Assembly: GCA_028023455.1 (NCBI GenBank)
Contig: JAQFVV010000017.1
Location: 1,056,001-1,120,000 of the forward strand
Direction: 5' to 3'
DNA length: 64,000 bases
From: Epiperipatus broadwayi
Lineage: Eukaryota > Onychophora > Udeonychophora > Euonychophora > Peripatidae
How positions within the stretch are numbered: position 1 is the first letter of the stretch; the number at the start of each line of letters is the position of its first letter. This document shows, piece by piece, positions 1-12,967 of the stretch. A model generated the notes under the pieces. It saw only the letters and a list, made by a program, of their open reading frames with translations, had not been told where the DNA came from and made no database searches. The position numbers and the translations under genes are program-made.

Positions 1-1814
1 GAAACAGTGAATTTGTCCATGTTCATCATTTGCTTTCTTTGGTCCAATATTACCATAAAAATGCATGAAATATTTTTTAATTCATTTTTAATATCTATTA
101 TTGAGAAATCACAATCTCTATACAATACTTTTCTGCATAAAGGTTGTTTATACATAATTTAAAATAACAATCATAATTTTTTATAATCTAAATATTTGTT
201 TTACTTTTTTTTAAATTAAAAACATTAAATTTATTTCAAAACTTCATTGTTTTTTACTTATTATTCAAAAAGAGATTTTGTTTTTGTTTGTCCACAATTT
301 TTATTTGTTTTTAATGTAAGCCTTTATATTTTCAGGGATCAACTGAAGTATAAAATCTATCAAGACAAGTATCAGTTTTTTTTATGTATATTTGCAGAAT
401 CAAAACAAATTTCATTTTGTAATCAATGTTTTTAAACCTAGTATCTAATCAACATAATATTAAATTCAATTTTTATAGATATTTAATTATTGTGATATTA
501 AAATTAACTTATTCACTGGTGATTAATTTTATTGGCCAAGTGAGGTAAAACTCTAAACTTCTAATTGGTCAACTCACAAACTCAAGCATCAAAATATATT
601 CATCTTTTAATATTATAGTCACTTTAGTTTCATTTGTAAAAAGTATATTAATAATTTGTCAAGTTAGGAAAGTGAATGAAAGTTTTTTCAAAAATAAATT
701 TTTATTTATAATTATAAAAATATTAGATAGTGGCAAATTTAAAATGAATAAAGTAACCAACCAAAAAGTTTCATGATGCCAGTGATTTTTTTGTCAATCC
801 TACATGCGTGGAAAAGTAAATAATTTTTGCTAAACTCTTAACTATTTTTCTAAAATAATTTTATTTTTAGCATATTTTATCAAAATAATTTGTAATATGT
901 CAAAAAATAATTTTAAAATAATCTAAAACATTTGTTTATCACTTTCGAAATGAAAGAAAAGAAATCGTAACCCTTAGTTATTGACAATCCATTTTCGTTG
1001 TTGTCGAAAGGTAACAGTCAATCAGAATCAAGAATGGGCAGTTCTGCATCTTTTGTTAGACCTTTAATGACAGTTTTATTGATTTTTTACTTGTAAAATA
1101 ATTCAAGAGAGGGCAGCATCTTACGGAACTTTTTTTAACCTTTAAAAAAAGTGCAAAAACTTTTTTCCCCGTTAAAAATAATGAAAATAGACTATTTAAA
1201 AGTGGAATCTCGAGTTAACTTGAACTTAGCCTGTAATGAGTTAAACTGCATTTTATATATACATATTTTATAAACAATAACTGGGGAATGTTTTGAATTA
1301 TAATATTTCAGATGTATTTGAAGTTAATGTTTAATTTATACTTTATACATACAGTATTTCAGTATAGAATTGTTAAACTATTTTTATATATATTGGGCTT
1401 CCATTCTATTTGTATTATGCTATTATCAATTATTTTTTCCAGTCACTTTTAAATATTTGTGATACTTATTTCAGATATAATCAAAATAAGAATTATTATT
1501 TTTAGTTATATACACTTAAATTTTTTAATCACAAATTGTTTTTTTTTATTCATACACACATAAAGAGAATTTTGCACAGGACTAAGAAATTTGTTGATAT
1601 TTTGATTAGCAAAAGATTTATATTAATATCCTGGCTTTATTAAATATACATGGATTCTCTATGATATTTTTATAAGAAATTTTGAAAAAATTAATTTGCT
1701 TTCAATTACTCATATTTAAATCATTAATTTAGTATTCAATGAAAAATAAATTGTAACTCTTTTGGAATTAAACTATATTAGACTTTTAAAAAAACCCTTT
1801 TTCATTTAATTTAG
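1..1814. other. AT-rich non-coding DNA
   Basis: No reading frame with protein-like composition is present on either strand. The sequence is dominated by A/T runs, and the few short open frames are rich in Phe, Tyr, Ile and Lys, as expected from composition alone. No tRNA box, inverted repeat or recognisable transposon was seen here. Confidence 0.6.
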
Positions 1815-1825
1815 TTTATGATATA

Positions 1826-2299
1826 ACATTAAAAATCAGCCTTTTCAAGCTATTGTGCATGCGCTTTTTACGAGTGTTAATAATAAATGAATACTTTCAC
1901 TCCCAATACAAGATATAGTATTTGAAAAAGAATAAAATGAATCCACTTATTCTTTCTGACCCAAATGCTTATATGTGGGCAAATTTTAAGTACTGTAAGT
2001 GAAAGCGTGAGGATAGACCACTCACTTTAAATTACTGTTTACGATGTCTGAATGAATGACATTGACGAAATTATCTAGAATTTACTAAACGTCACTCTCA
2101 AGTGAAACTTAAACATATGTAAATAAGCACAGTACTTAAGATTTGCCCATATATAAGCATTTGGGTTGTAAAGAATAAGTAGATTCATTTTATTCTTTCT
2201 TAAATACTATATCTTGTATTGGGAGTGAAAGTATTCATTTATTATTAACACTTGTAAAAAGCGCATGCACAATAGCTTGAAAAGGCTGATCTTTAATGT
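1826..2299. mobile_element. Fold-back (MITE-like) element with ~171-bp inverted arms
   Basis: The left arm (1826-1996) is nearly the exact reverse complement of the right arm (2129-2299), with a spacer of about 132 bp. Both arms carry the sequence GCATGCGCTTTTTAC or its complement with only scattered differences. There is no coding capacity. A 14-bp direct repeat, TTTATGATATAACA, lies at 1815-1828 and again at 2345-2358. It may be the target duplication, which would put the right end of the element about 45 bp beyond the right arm. Non-autonomous TIR elements usually have much shorter duplications, so the mobilising mechanism is uncertain. Confidence 0.75.
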
Positions 2300-2358
2300 A
2301 TATTACAATTTATAAAGCACAGTGCTATAAAAATAAAATGCTTATTTATGATATAACA

Positions 2359-4196
2359 AAAAAACTGCATTTCTCTTGTGGACCTATTATTTAGTATATT
2401 TTGAGCTAAAAATTCTATTAGGCTTCAAACAATCCATCTTTTCAGAATTTAATTTATTATATAATGAATAGGTAAATATTTGAGCATCCAGTGACTTTTG
2501 AGTTGAAACTAAGATAGACATTTGAAATAATATTGTTTTCTCCTTTATATAAAAAAAATATTTTTGGCATCTATTCACTAATTATTCCATTTGCTAAGGT
2601 AGTGAAACAAAGTAATTTATTTACAAACATGGATTACATATTAGCAATTTTATTTTTGATCAACAATAAAAACATTTTACTGATATAAATGAAATAATTA
2701 GAGATGAAAAATATTACACAGATTCCTTTACCAACATCCAAAATATTTTCAAATAAAAATGCATCATCTGATTCATAAAATAATATCCAGTACCTTGACC
2801 TAATCTTAACATGGAATAAACACAATGCTTTCCATATTACCTTGACAACATTGTTTATTTTCCAAATATTAATTCATGATATAATTTTTATACAATATGA
2901 CTTAAGTACAATTTTTACATCTTCCGTCAACCACTTTTTAACAAAAAATTTTGATTGTAGATATACATACACTACATGATGATTTGACTGTCCTGCAGTT
3001 CCTCAGAGCTATGACATAATAACTAAATAAATAATACAATAAAAAATGTAAACAGTAAAATTAAAAAAATAAAGAAAAATAGCATAAAATATAACAAAAC
3101 ATAATAAAAATAAAATAAATTATATGTGATAAAATAAAATTAAAACCAAATAAAATAAACCAGATTAAAAAATAAAATATACATCAAATTTAAATATAAA
3201 ATAAATATAGATTATACATATGTATCCCTGTCTGTTTATATTCACAATCACTACTAATTAAATATATAATTCCTTTTATTATTTAATAATCCCATAATTA
3301 TTACTGTTCCTTGTAAATTAAAACTTTTTTTTAATTCTGAAATCAGTAAAATACTTATTTTTTCTTTATATATTTCATTGTTCAACATTAATTCATTTAC
3401 TAAAAATATTCTTTTTAATTATTAAATCATATATAATATTTTTTTTATTTATTCTTTTGGTAATAATATTTTATATTTACCTATTTATTCTATAGCTAAA
3501 AATCATCAATATTATAAATCTTTTTTAGCTTATACACTTCTATTTCAATTTCCTAAAAATTTCTCCAAAAACTACTTTTTAAAAAAGAATAATTATTTTA
3601 TATCCCAGCTCCCTCTATTATATATTATTTAAATTAACTATATCTACTATTACTACATTTTTTTATTTAGACATTTTTATATATTTATTTAAACAAAGGG
3701 AGTAAATCACCTTTCAGTTTATGAATGAAAACACTTTATTCCTTTTTTTACATATATATTGAGTTTCATTTAATTTAAAGTTTATATTTTTTATTTATAT
3801 ATATTTTTTGTTTACATACTTTTATTAACTAAAATGTGTTATTTATAACATTATTATTATATATTATCTAATTTTTATAGATTTATATTTCATATATTAT
3901 TTTACACTAGAATGTTTTTATCTAATAAATACATGTCATCTATAAATTTTTTTATATTTATATGAGTATATGAAAAAAATTTGTAGCCTATATTTATATA
4001 AGTAAGTTTCTCTTCACATATTTTCCTTTATATATATTTTAAATAAATATATTTATGATAATGTCATCTTAATCCCAGAATCTCTATTCAGTTTTGGTTT
4101 TATATTTTTATTGGTATTTATTTTTTTTCCTTAATATTGTATGTATGTAACATCATTTTTATGAAACTTTCTGTAAATTGCTGTCCTGTTTCATTC

Positions 4197-4207
<11 letters not shown>
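2359..4207. other. AT-rich non-coding DNA
   Basis: About 1.8 kb of extreme A/T sequence with long stretches built from AAAATAAAA-type and TATTTAT-type words. No gene, RNA box, long inverted repeat or LINE-like protein fragment is visible. Confidence 0.55.

Positions 4208-4229
<22 letters not shown>
4208..4229. repeat. (TG)n microsatellite
   Basis: An uninterrupted TG run of about 11 units follows a short TA run and sits 27 bp from the TIR element that begins at 4256. Confidence 0.9.
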
Positions 4230-4255
4230 ATACAATATTTTTAATGAATGTTTAG

Positions 4256-4410
4256 ATGGAAATCTTGAATGTGTGGAATAATCCATTTAAATCAATTTAA
4301 TTAGAAAGCACTTAACCTAGAACAACTTCCCCAGGCCAAGAGTCAAAGTAAACTGACAGATTGATCAGTCTGTCACTTAATGGATTACTCCACACAGTCA
4401 ACATTTCCAT
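4256..4410. mobile_element. Short TIR element (~155 bp)
   Basis: The segment at 4256-4287 reads as the reverse complement of 4379-4410 with a few mismatches (left arm ATGGAAATCTTGAATGTGTG and onward). The 90-bp interior contains the palindrome CAGATTGATCAGTCTG. There is no coding capacity and no clear target duplication. It could be a small MITE or a chance fold-back; the 32-bp arm length favours the former. Confidence 0.5.
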
Positions 4411-6261
4411 ATATTGGTGGTTTATTATTTAACATGTTTTAATCTTGTTTTTATAGAATATGGTAAATCATTCAAAATACTATAAATGACCAACACTAAC
4501 AAATATTTTACATTTAATATAAATTTAATCTAAGAAATTATTATTTTTCTTGTTTAAATATAATCATTCACAAACATATTTTCTTGCTGTCAAAGAAATC
4601 TATGTATCTAAAAGGTGTTTTAAAAACTTATACCTATAAAATAATTACAATATTTGTATTATATTTTATTTACTGTTATGTTCAAAATGAAATATACATT
4701 TATACACATACTCAACTGCTTTGGTAAATTAATATTTGTTACACTAGCATATTCTAGTTTATTTTATTCTAGTCATTTTTAAATAATTGTTTGAAATCTT
4801 CAAATGTAACTATATTTGGAAATTTATTTATATAAGGGCTTTTACTTTCCGTCAAAATAACAGAGATTCTGTACTTCCTTTATAATTGTATGAAGTTAAA
4901 CACTATAAAAACGGATATATCTCTTCAATATTTTACATATTTTTATCTGATTGCAAAACATGGCGATTGTTGTTAACATCTGTAAAATTATTCAGGATAA
5001 CAATAAAAATGTCAATAATAAAAAGATTTTTACTAATCCGTGGAATTTAGATTTAATTCATTAAGTCTAATTAAAACAGAATTACTCTTATATATTTTTA
5101 ATTAATTAAAGCATAAAAACATTTACTCTATATACATATATATATTACTATGTTAAATTCTAAAACATTCTAAATGGCCTGAAATTAGTTTTTAAAGAAA
5201 ACAATAATTAATATAATGTTTTGACATTATGATTATATACTTTTGTAAAGAATGTAATATATAATTTCGATTCTAAGCTAAGTATGTGATTTTAAATAAA
5301 CGTGTTGAAAAGTAATAGTTTAAAAAGTTCTTGTCATTTGATAGCATTGTGTTATTAAATAACGGAATCTATTGGAAGTTTCGTCATGTTTCTAATCATA
5401 TAATTTTGTCTTCAACTAAAATTTTGTGCTGTATTAAATTTATTTTTTAAATGGGTTTTGTAATTTGACTTTTTTTATTTTTATTTTAACTAATGTCTAA
5501 ATTGGATGAATTGAAAAAATTCATTGACTAGTCTTGATAGAAAAATATATTTTTACAGAATATATAATTATATGTCATTAATCAATTTTTTCATGTTTGT
5601 GAGAAAAATATATATATATAGCCTAATTTGAAAATATAATTATATATATGAAAGAATATGGATTGTTTTCATCAATAATTTCTTTACAAAATAAGTGTTA
5701 CTTTTAGGAATATATAGACAGAACTAACATTGAATAACCAGCCATCTCTAATAAAGGGTTAATGAAAAATTATTGAAGTTATAAGTTTGAAGTACTTCTT
5801 TACATAATTATTTGAACATTGACATTTCTGCGAACATGACAATTTTTTTAAGCCTGAAAGCAAGTCAGGGTTTAGAAAAAAATACTTCACTACTTTATTT
5901 AAACAAACTTCTCTAATAATCACCCCATTCAATCATTCTGGTTGTCATTTTCAATGGCAGTTGATTTATTAAAAACATCCTGTACTAATTTTGTTCCGTC
6001 TGCATAATTATACTATTTTCATGCCTCCATGATAAAATGGTATAAACAAATTACCTTTTCCAATAGCAATCATACACATCTTTGTTATAATGCAGTTTCC
6101 CATGCAGTCAACTCTAGTGGTGGAAACCATTTTGAGTGAAATATCAATAAGTACTAGAAAATCAATAAAACTATGTTTCATATAAAGATCATTAATATAA
6201 ATGTCTTACTTCTTGGTGGTATATGTTTATATATATGTAAAAGATTCCATTGATCATTTAA

Positions 6262-6265
<4 letters not shown>
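4411..6265. other. AT-rich non-coding DNA
   Basis: No open frame of protein-like composition and no recognisable repeat was found. Several short TATATA tracts are present. Confidence 0.5.

Positions 6266-6332
<67 letters not shown>
6266..6332. repeat. (TA)n microsatellite
   Basis: A pure TA dinucleotide run of about 67 bp. Confidence 0.95.
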
Positions 6333-6335
<3 letters not shown>

Positions 6336-6997
6336 ATAACAAGGATTAGATAGCTAATAATTAACTTCCATGTTCTACAAAGAAGTATCTAAGAAAACAA
6401 CTTTCTCTCACACATAAATTGGAGATAATAATAACACCATATGTGCCACATTACCTTGCACCACCATAGATGTATATAAACACATTATCATGAGGGAATA
6501 TTGTAATAAAGGATATGTAGCCAACTTTGATCTCTACTTAATTATTTTTTTCAAAAGTACAATTAGGTATTCTATGGAGTGTGATATATTCTGTTTTTTT
6601 TTAAGATGTTGCAAAGTAGATAAAAAAATTCAAATTTTGGACAATAATGGCTTCATGTTATAATATGGCTTTATTATTATTCTACACTAGTTTATAAAGT
6701 AGAAATGGGCACACCTCACCATCGTGTATTAAGAAGAATTATTTCTTATCATGTTAGAAGTTTGGCTAGGTTACAATTATTAAACTTAGTGAAAGAGTCA
6801 ATTCTTTAACACATCATGTGACACATGCAAGACATTTTAAATTATAATGATTTTTTTTCACTCTTCAGTAAATTTATTTATTTTATTTTTTTTAAAAAAG
6901 GAACTAAGTAGAATGTTTAAAAGAGTGTGGTTAGTTAATTAAATAAGAATAGGATTGTTTTTAAAGAAAATGCATAAATAGATTGTTCCATTTTTCA

Positions 6998-7687
6998 GTA
7001 CTTGTGAGTTTTCTATTAAACCAAGATGGCAGCCCATATTTTTGATATATATACAGTTTTGAGGGCCTATAATTTACCAAAGATGTATTAGTTGTTAAAA
7101 TAAAATGAATAAATTGGTTGATAAATTTAAAAAACTGAATAAATTCTGTAAATATCATTAAAAAGCTTTATATCAATTTGTGTTACTTAAATTATAATAT
7201 GGGAAGTGACAAGATGCTCTCAACATTGTTGTACTTTGGTTCACTCAATTCAGTGTGTTTGTTTTTATCAGCTGCTTTTTGGTGTATTGTCATAATGATA
7301 AAAATTTTGGACCTTCCTGTCATAGAAACTATATAGTGGACTATTTCCAAAGATATGAGATTTGTGCCATTCTGAAAACAGTGTGATAATGTTCATGGTA
7401 TGATTGCATGCTGCTGACATGAATAAAATATAAATATTGTATTTGCATGTTTTTTTCCATTTTTCTGTTAAGAAGTTAATCAAAAAACAAAAGAAAATAA
7501 ACTGTATATATTGTAATTAATTTTTCCACAATTATTTCTTTTTTAAAAAATAACTAATAAAAAAAATATAAATACTAAATTCATTTCCTTGTAGGCATTT
7601 TTTTCCAAAAATTTTTGGGGCCCCAAACCTGCATATTTATCAAAAATACAGGCTGCCATCTTGGTTTACTTGAAAACTTACAAGTAA
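6998..7687. mobile_element. Mutator-like non-autonomous TIR element
   Basis: The arms at about 6999-7067 and 7619-7686 are inverted copies of each other, sharing the block TAAACCAAGATGGCAGCC. The identical 10-mer CCATTTTTCA lies immediately outside each end (6988-6997 and 7688-7697) and reads as a target-site duplication. TIRs of about 70 bp with a 9-10 bp duplication are the usual signature of Mutator-superfamily (MULE) elements. The 550-bp interior has no transposase-like frame, so the copy must depend on an enzyme supplied elsewhere. Other superfamilies with 8-10 bp duplications cannot be excluded from one copy. Confidence 0.7.
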
Positions 7688-7697
7688 CCATTTTTCA

Positions 7698-10603
7698 AAA
7701 TAATTAACAAGAAAGAAATGAAAACAGCAACGGATTTTCAAAGTAATAAGGATATAATTAGAAATTTTTTAAAAAAATAAAAGAGAAGGTAATAAAAGGG
7801 AAGATTATCTTTTTATAAAAAGAAAATCAAATGGTTATGGTTTAATGCTGTCATTTCTGAGATATGTAATTAGTAGGACATTATGGTTATTTTTAAAAGA
7901 TAACATAATGTGGGCAAGAGAAGATGAAATTAGTTTCAATTCAACTGTGGTAAGGTGAAGAGTGAAAAACTAAGCCTGGTAGTCCGAAGAGTTAAGTGGA
8001 CCTCCCTACTAGTTTTAATAACAACAAAAGAAATTCAAATTAACAATTACTGTACTACACAATATAAAATAAATAATAAAAATGAATAATAGCAGTAAAA
8101 AATTATATAAAGTGTTTATTCTAAGTCTAATTTCAACTTGGGATATGAAAAGTGTGTTAGGAGACAGTATTATGCAGACACTAATATTAAATAGGAATAA
8201 TTTGTTTATTTTTTTTTTTAAAATCCTCAATTCAAATACTGGAGGATAATTATCATCACTAAGATCAATAATAAATGTTCTATGTGGTTCTTAATTAGTT
8301 TGTGTCGCTAACTAATCAATTATTAATTAACCGCACTTAAAAATGTTGGAGAAGTTTTCACTCTTTTAAGAGTGGCAAATACAATCATTGTTTAGCATAC
8401 ATAAATGATATTTACCACATTGGGCTTAGTTATTTTTCCTCAAGATCCTTTACTGGATTCATTTGCAGGTTTAAACATTAGGAATACTACTCCACTAACA
8501 AAATATAACTAGATCATTAGGAACAGTGAAAAATTAATACTAACGTATATGAGTGATGCCTGAAATATTCCTTACAGATCTATTTATCTAAATAAGGATT
8601 ATTAACTCCATTTGACTTTGAGGTTGAAAATTAAGACCCCATAAAACATACAATAAGTTCAATATAGTGCAGTTTTTATACAACCTAAACCTAAGATAAA
8701 TCCCATTCAATATTACTAATAATAATTTTAAATAAATTATTATCTGAACATGGTATAGTAATATCTGAGAAACTTTATTATATTAATAATAATAACTAAC
8801 TAAGAAAGAAACAGTTATGAGAAAATGCATTAAATAATCCTCCATTGGTTGTGACGATTTAAAATTCATCCAAATAAAATATTGATACTTTATTGCAGAG
8901 TTCTTGGGAATTTACAAACGCTTTTAAACTTACAGCACCACAGATGATGTAAAGCACAAATAATTTCATTTTGTAATATAACCCTTTTTGGAATAAAACA
9001 AAATATTAATAAATTTCTCTTATCATACTTGTTAATCCAAGGTCATCTATATAATACATTAATCTGTTTTTAAGATTGCTTATAACTTTGACATTAAACA
9101 TATTTAAGACATGCCTTGATAATCCATAATTTATGAGTGATATTTCAATTTTTAGCTTTTTTAATCCATTTAATAGTATTCAAATATAAAGCAATGAAAA
9201 ATCCATACTGCATTTCTTTAGGCTCTGGATATAAATTTATGGTATGCTATACAACAATTTTATTTCATTTGAACAGATGTTATAATTTTATTCAAATATA
9301 GAATTCATAACTCCCTTTAATTTCAGATATGTAATTAATCTATTTATTTATAGATCTTTAATCTATGATGCCAGTAATTCTGATCATAAATTTGATAATT
9401 CGAATAGTTTATTATCCACAACGAAGCGATTTTCATTATTTTTTGAATCAAAGTTTATTTCTTCAACAATTTTATAGAAGCATATTTGAGTTGAAATTAT
9501 TGTTTAAAGTTTTTCCTTATTGTAATTAAAGACAATAAATTTACATGAGACTTAATATTCATGTTTTTCGAAATAAAAAGAAAACAATTATTTCACAATA
9601 TTTTGATAAATAAATATCAGCAACATATTTGAAGTTAATAATTATAATTTTCCAATTGTATCAGCAATTTAATATTAATTACAATTGAAAAGTCCAGTAA
9701 TTTTTGTTGAAATTGTGAGATAGCAGTCCATAAGTCAATTTATCAATTTTTCCACTAACAGTTAATTGTAATAAATGAGATTTCTTAAAATGAATTAATT
9801 AATTAATCAATGATAGCTTCTGGTTTCGCTGTTGTTCATCTTTTTCTAGTTTGATGAGAACACATTTTCCCTAACAAAGGCAAATACTTAGCTGTTTAGT
9901 TTACTCGTCATCATGTAGATGGCTATTTAAAAATTTGAATCCGTTTTTATTCTGCCTGCAATAAAAATTTGTAAAGACTGTCTGGATTTTTCAAACTTCA
10001 GCTTTTATACTTGTTATCACATTATGGCTGGATTACAGAATATTCGCTATCATGCATTAGGATTTCTTAGTTTGTCCAAAAAATACTGGAAGAGGTCATC
10101 AGGGTTACTGCTGAGCACATGTTAAAGTTAAGATTTTTGAATCAGGGTGGTAAAATTTTAGAAACACCATTTAAAAATTAAGAAAATATTTTGGTCCCTT
10201 TTTAATCACTTCATTGTTCATTTCCAGATTTTAAACTAATATTACAAACATTTAAAATTAATAAATTATAAAAGTATAAAGTTCTCAAATATTTATTTCA
10301 ATTAAATTTAAATTGATTTTTTTAATAAATAATATTGCTTAAAAAATATTCTAGAAAACCAATCCAATTAATTTTACTAAATCTAAATAGGTAAGTTTCC
10401 ACACGCATGCACACGAAATATAAAAATGTACAAACTTTATTCTGCATATAAATAAAAACGTGATCTTACCTCAAAATATTTTAGTGTGGTAATGTTAAAT
10501 TTATAATTCTATATTTCCATGCTTTAAAGGCAAAGTTAAATAAATCATTTCAAATATTATGACGATTTATGAGGATGACTCTTTGTGATTATATGCCATT
10601 GTT
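7698..10603. other. AT-rich non-coding DNA
   Basis: About 2.9 kb without a recognisable gene or element. Short open frames here are low-complexity. No tRNA boxes or LINE motifs were seen. Confidence 0.5.
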
Positions 10604-10616
10604 ATGTACTCCATAT

Positions 10617-11003
10617 GTTTTCCTGAAGGTTTGTGATGATGATGATGATCTAGTAGTATTTTTATATTGGACTATTTCCATCATCTAATATGAGTATTGA
10701 ATGTCTTTAGAAAAATTTAACTTTATTTAAATATTCCAAAAATATTTAATTATGGGTAATATCACATCAAACAGGTTAGTATATGCACAACATTTCAAGA
10801 GGTATTATTCTCCCCTCTTCTTCAGGTGTTGCTGGTCTGTCCAGTGATAGTACTAGCATGGGATTCGAACCTGGTTTCTTAGATTCTTTATTTTTGAATT
10901 TTAAGGTAATGAATGCTCTAACCAACAGCCATCCTGCAAAGTTAAATTTTTCTAAAGACATTCAAGATGCATCTTAGATGATGGAAATAGTCCATTATAA
11001 AAA
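10617..11003 (-). mobile_element. SINE-like composite: tRNA-like promoter inside inverted arms
   Basis: The 13-mer ATGTACTCCATAT flanks the unit on both sides (10604-10616 and 11004-11016). That length is typical of LINE-mediated retroposition rather than cut-and-paste transposition. Inside, about 10661-10724 is the inverted copy of about 10939-11001 (shared core ATGGACTATTTCCATCATC or its complement). On the minus strand the interior carries pol III-like boxes: an A-box-like TGGCTGTTGGTTAGAGCA (complement of 10914-10931) and a near-perfect B box GGTTCGAATCCC (complement of 10860-10871). Related fragments lie at 17278, 61048 and 61909. The two overlapping open frames here (about 60 codons on each strand) are incidental. 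Confidence 0.7.
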
Positions 11004-11016
11004 ATGTACTCCATAT

Positions 11017-12554
11017 ATATCTTTAAATTTTCTTTTTGCTGTTTTCTTTCTGGCCAATAATTTTGTGCTTTTTAAATCAAACTTGTGTTCATTGATATAT
11101 GTCTGATCTTATACTTTAGTCACTTCAGTCTTTTATTTGGTCTGGACTTTTTGATCATATTTCAATGGAACATTTAGTTGCATCAAAATATCTTCTACAT
11201 TCATATGAAATTTTATATTTGCAGTTACTAATTTCAGAATTTCAAGTTAAATGTTGTAGAGATTAAAATCTTTACATCGCATTCTGGATTTGTAAAAACT
11301 CTTCCATTATTGATTTGCTTGCATCTTCTCCTTAATTTGTCTGACATCTGATATATATGGATATATTATAATATCTATCATTTTACATATGATTTTCATT
11401 TTAAAATAGGCAAAATTCTCCATACAGTAGTGCCACTCAGTGCAAGCCAGAGTAATCAATGGATGCCAGAATGCTTGTACATAAAATCCCTATTTAGTGC
11501 CTACTCATCCAAAATCCCCAGACTAGTTTCTAGCTTGTGGCTTTCATCAGTGAGGAGCTTTGGATCTGAGAGCACTGCACCTAGATTGGTGATCATGTGA
11601 TGTTTTATTTTATCTTTTTAAATTTCTTAATGATAGTTGGTAAATATTTATTTTTATTAAAGTTTGTTTCATAGAAGGGCTTATTTTTGAGTTTATGGTT
11701 TTGAACAACTTTTTTACCTCTGATCCATAATTATACTTTAATTTTACTTTATGCATTTTTGTCATGATTATACAGTGAATCCATGAATATGCTGTATCAA
11801 AGTACATGACCAATTATGTACTATCCAATAAAAAATATAAATGAACAAACAAAAGTGCATGTTACAAACAAAAAAAAAATTAAAATCCATTAAATTGAAT
11901 CCATTTTGCATAGTATAAGCAATATTTTTTCTGTCTCTGATCACTGTATAGGATTGCATTGAAAAAAAATATTAAAATTTGTAAATATATTTTACAATAC
12001 ATTGAGAAGTGCCGTATGTGATTAGATTTATCAATAAAATTTCTTCGGTTTATGTTGAAAGCACATACATTTAGTTGTTTCTTTATTATTCTTTCTGAAT
12101 CTGATATGTGTTATTTTGTAAAATAGAATATACCAAGAATTGTTACTAAAAAAAAATCAATTTTTTGTTATTAAGATGCTAACATGTTTTTAAACTTATT
12201 AAAGAAAAATAATATCATCCAGAGCATATTTAATAGTGATGAAAATTACACGTTTCTCTATTTTTTTTATTATAAAAATATCTATCTTAAAAACCACACC
12301 TTAGCCTCAGGCCAATGGTTTCATGCTTTGGCACTCCTCGGTGAGGCACTAGGATAGTTTCAGACACATTTCTCTATTTACTTTTAAAAAAGAAAAATAT
12401 AGCAAAGTTAGTTTCTTTTCTTATTCTTATTAATTCAGTAAATAAATAATAAATCCAAACTCAATAAGATATATGTGTTTCTTCAATTTATTAGTAATAA
12501 TTATTATCATTTTAAAATTTTGTTTATACTATAATCTTAATTAATATCATCACT
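11017..12554. other. Non-coding DNA with two short dispersed repeat pieces
   Basis: Mostly AT-rich DNA. Two stretches (about 11505-11600 and 12305-12372) share a motif of the form TCAGTGAGGCACTAGGAT with the arms of the palindrome at 43.4-43.9 kb, which suggests a dispersed repeat family. Otherwise no gene is visible. The open frames at 11.6-11.96 kb are low-complexity. Confidence 0.45.
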
Positions 12555-12931
12555 GTCAACAATTTATCAATTCATGGCAGGATGAAATTTTCTCCAAATT
12601 CAATCCATCTTCTCCAATAGCCTCTCTTCTCCACATTACTACCACACACATCCATATTTCTTCCATCTCAGATGTGGTCACTTTCTGGGTCTTTTATAAT
12701 CACTTGGAATTTCATCTAAGATTTCAATTATACATCTATTATCATCTCTTCTAGAAATATGTCCAGCCCAACTCCACTTCATTCTTTTAATACTTTCAAT
12801 AATGTCAATAATACCTATTTGTTCTCGTGCCCATGTATTTCATTTTTGATCTGCTCCTGTTTCTCCTAACAGGTATTTCTCCAAACTTTCTGTGTCATCT
12901 AAAGTCTCTGTATTGCTGTTCTGTTAAGTGA
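12555..12931 (-). mobile_element. RTE-type LINE, 3'-terminal fragment
   Basis: Read on the minus strand, the sequence encodes broken pieces of the C-terminal tail of an RTE endonuclease/reverse transcriptase, including MKWSWAGHISRRDDNR followed by the arginine-rich RWK segment. It ends with the same terminal block seen in the plus-strand copy near 60.95 kb. Several stops are present. Only the 3' end is kept, as expected from incomplete target-primed reverse transcription. Confidence 0.8.
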
Positions 12932-12967
12932 TACATCACATTAAAAATATAAAAAGCACTTGTTCTG

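Noticed and set aside
10776-10977. Overlapping open frames on both strands at 10.8-10.98 kb
   Set aside because: They lie inside the tRNA-like SINE composite, which explains the less A/T-biased sequence.
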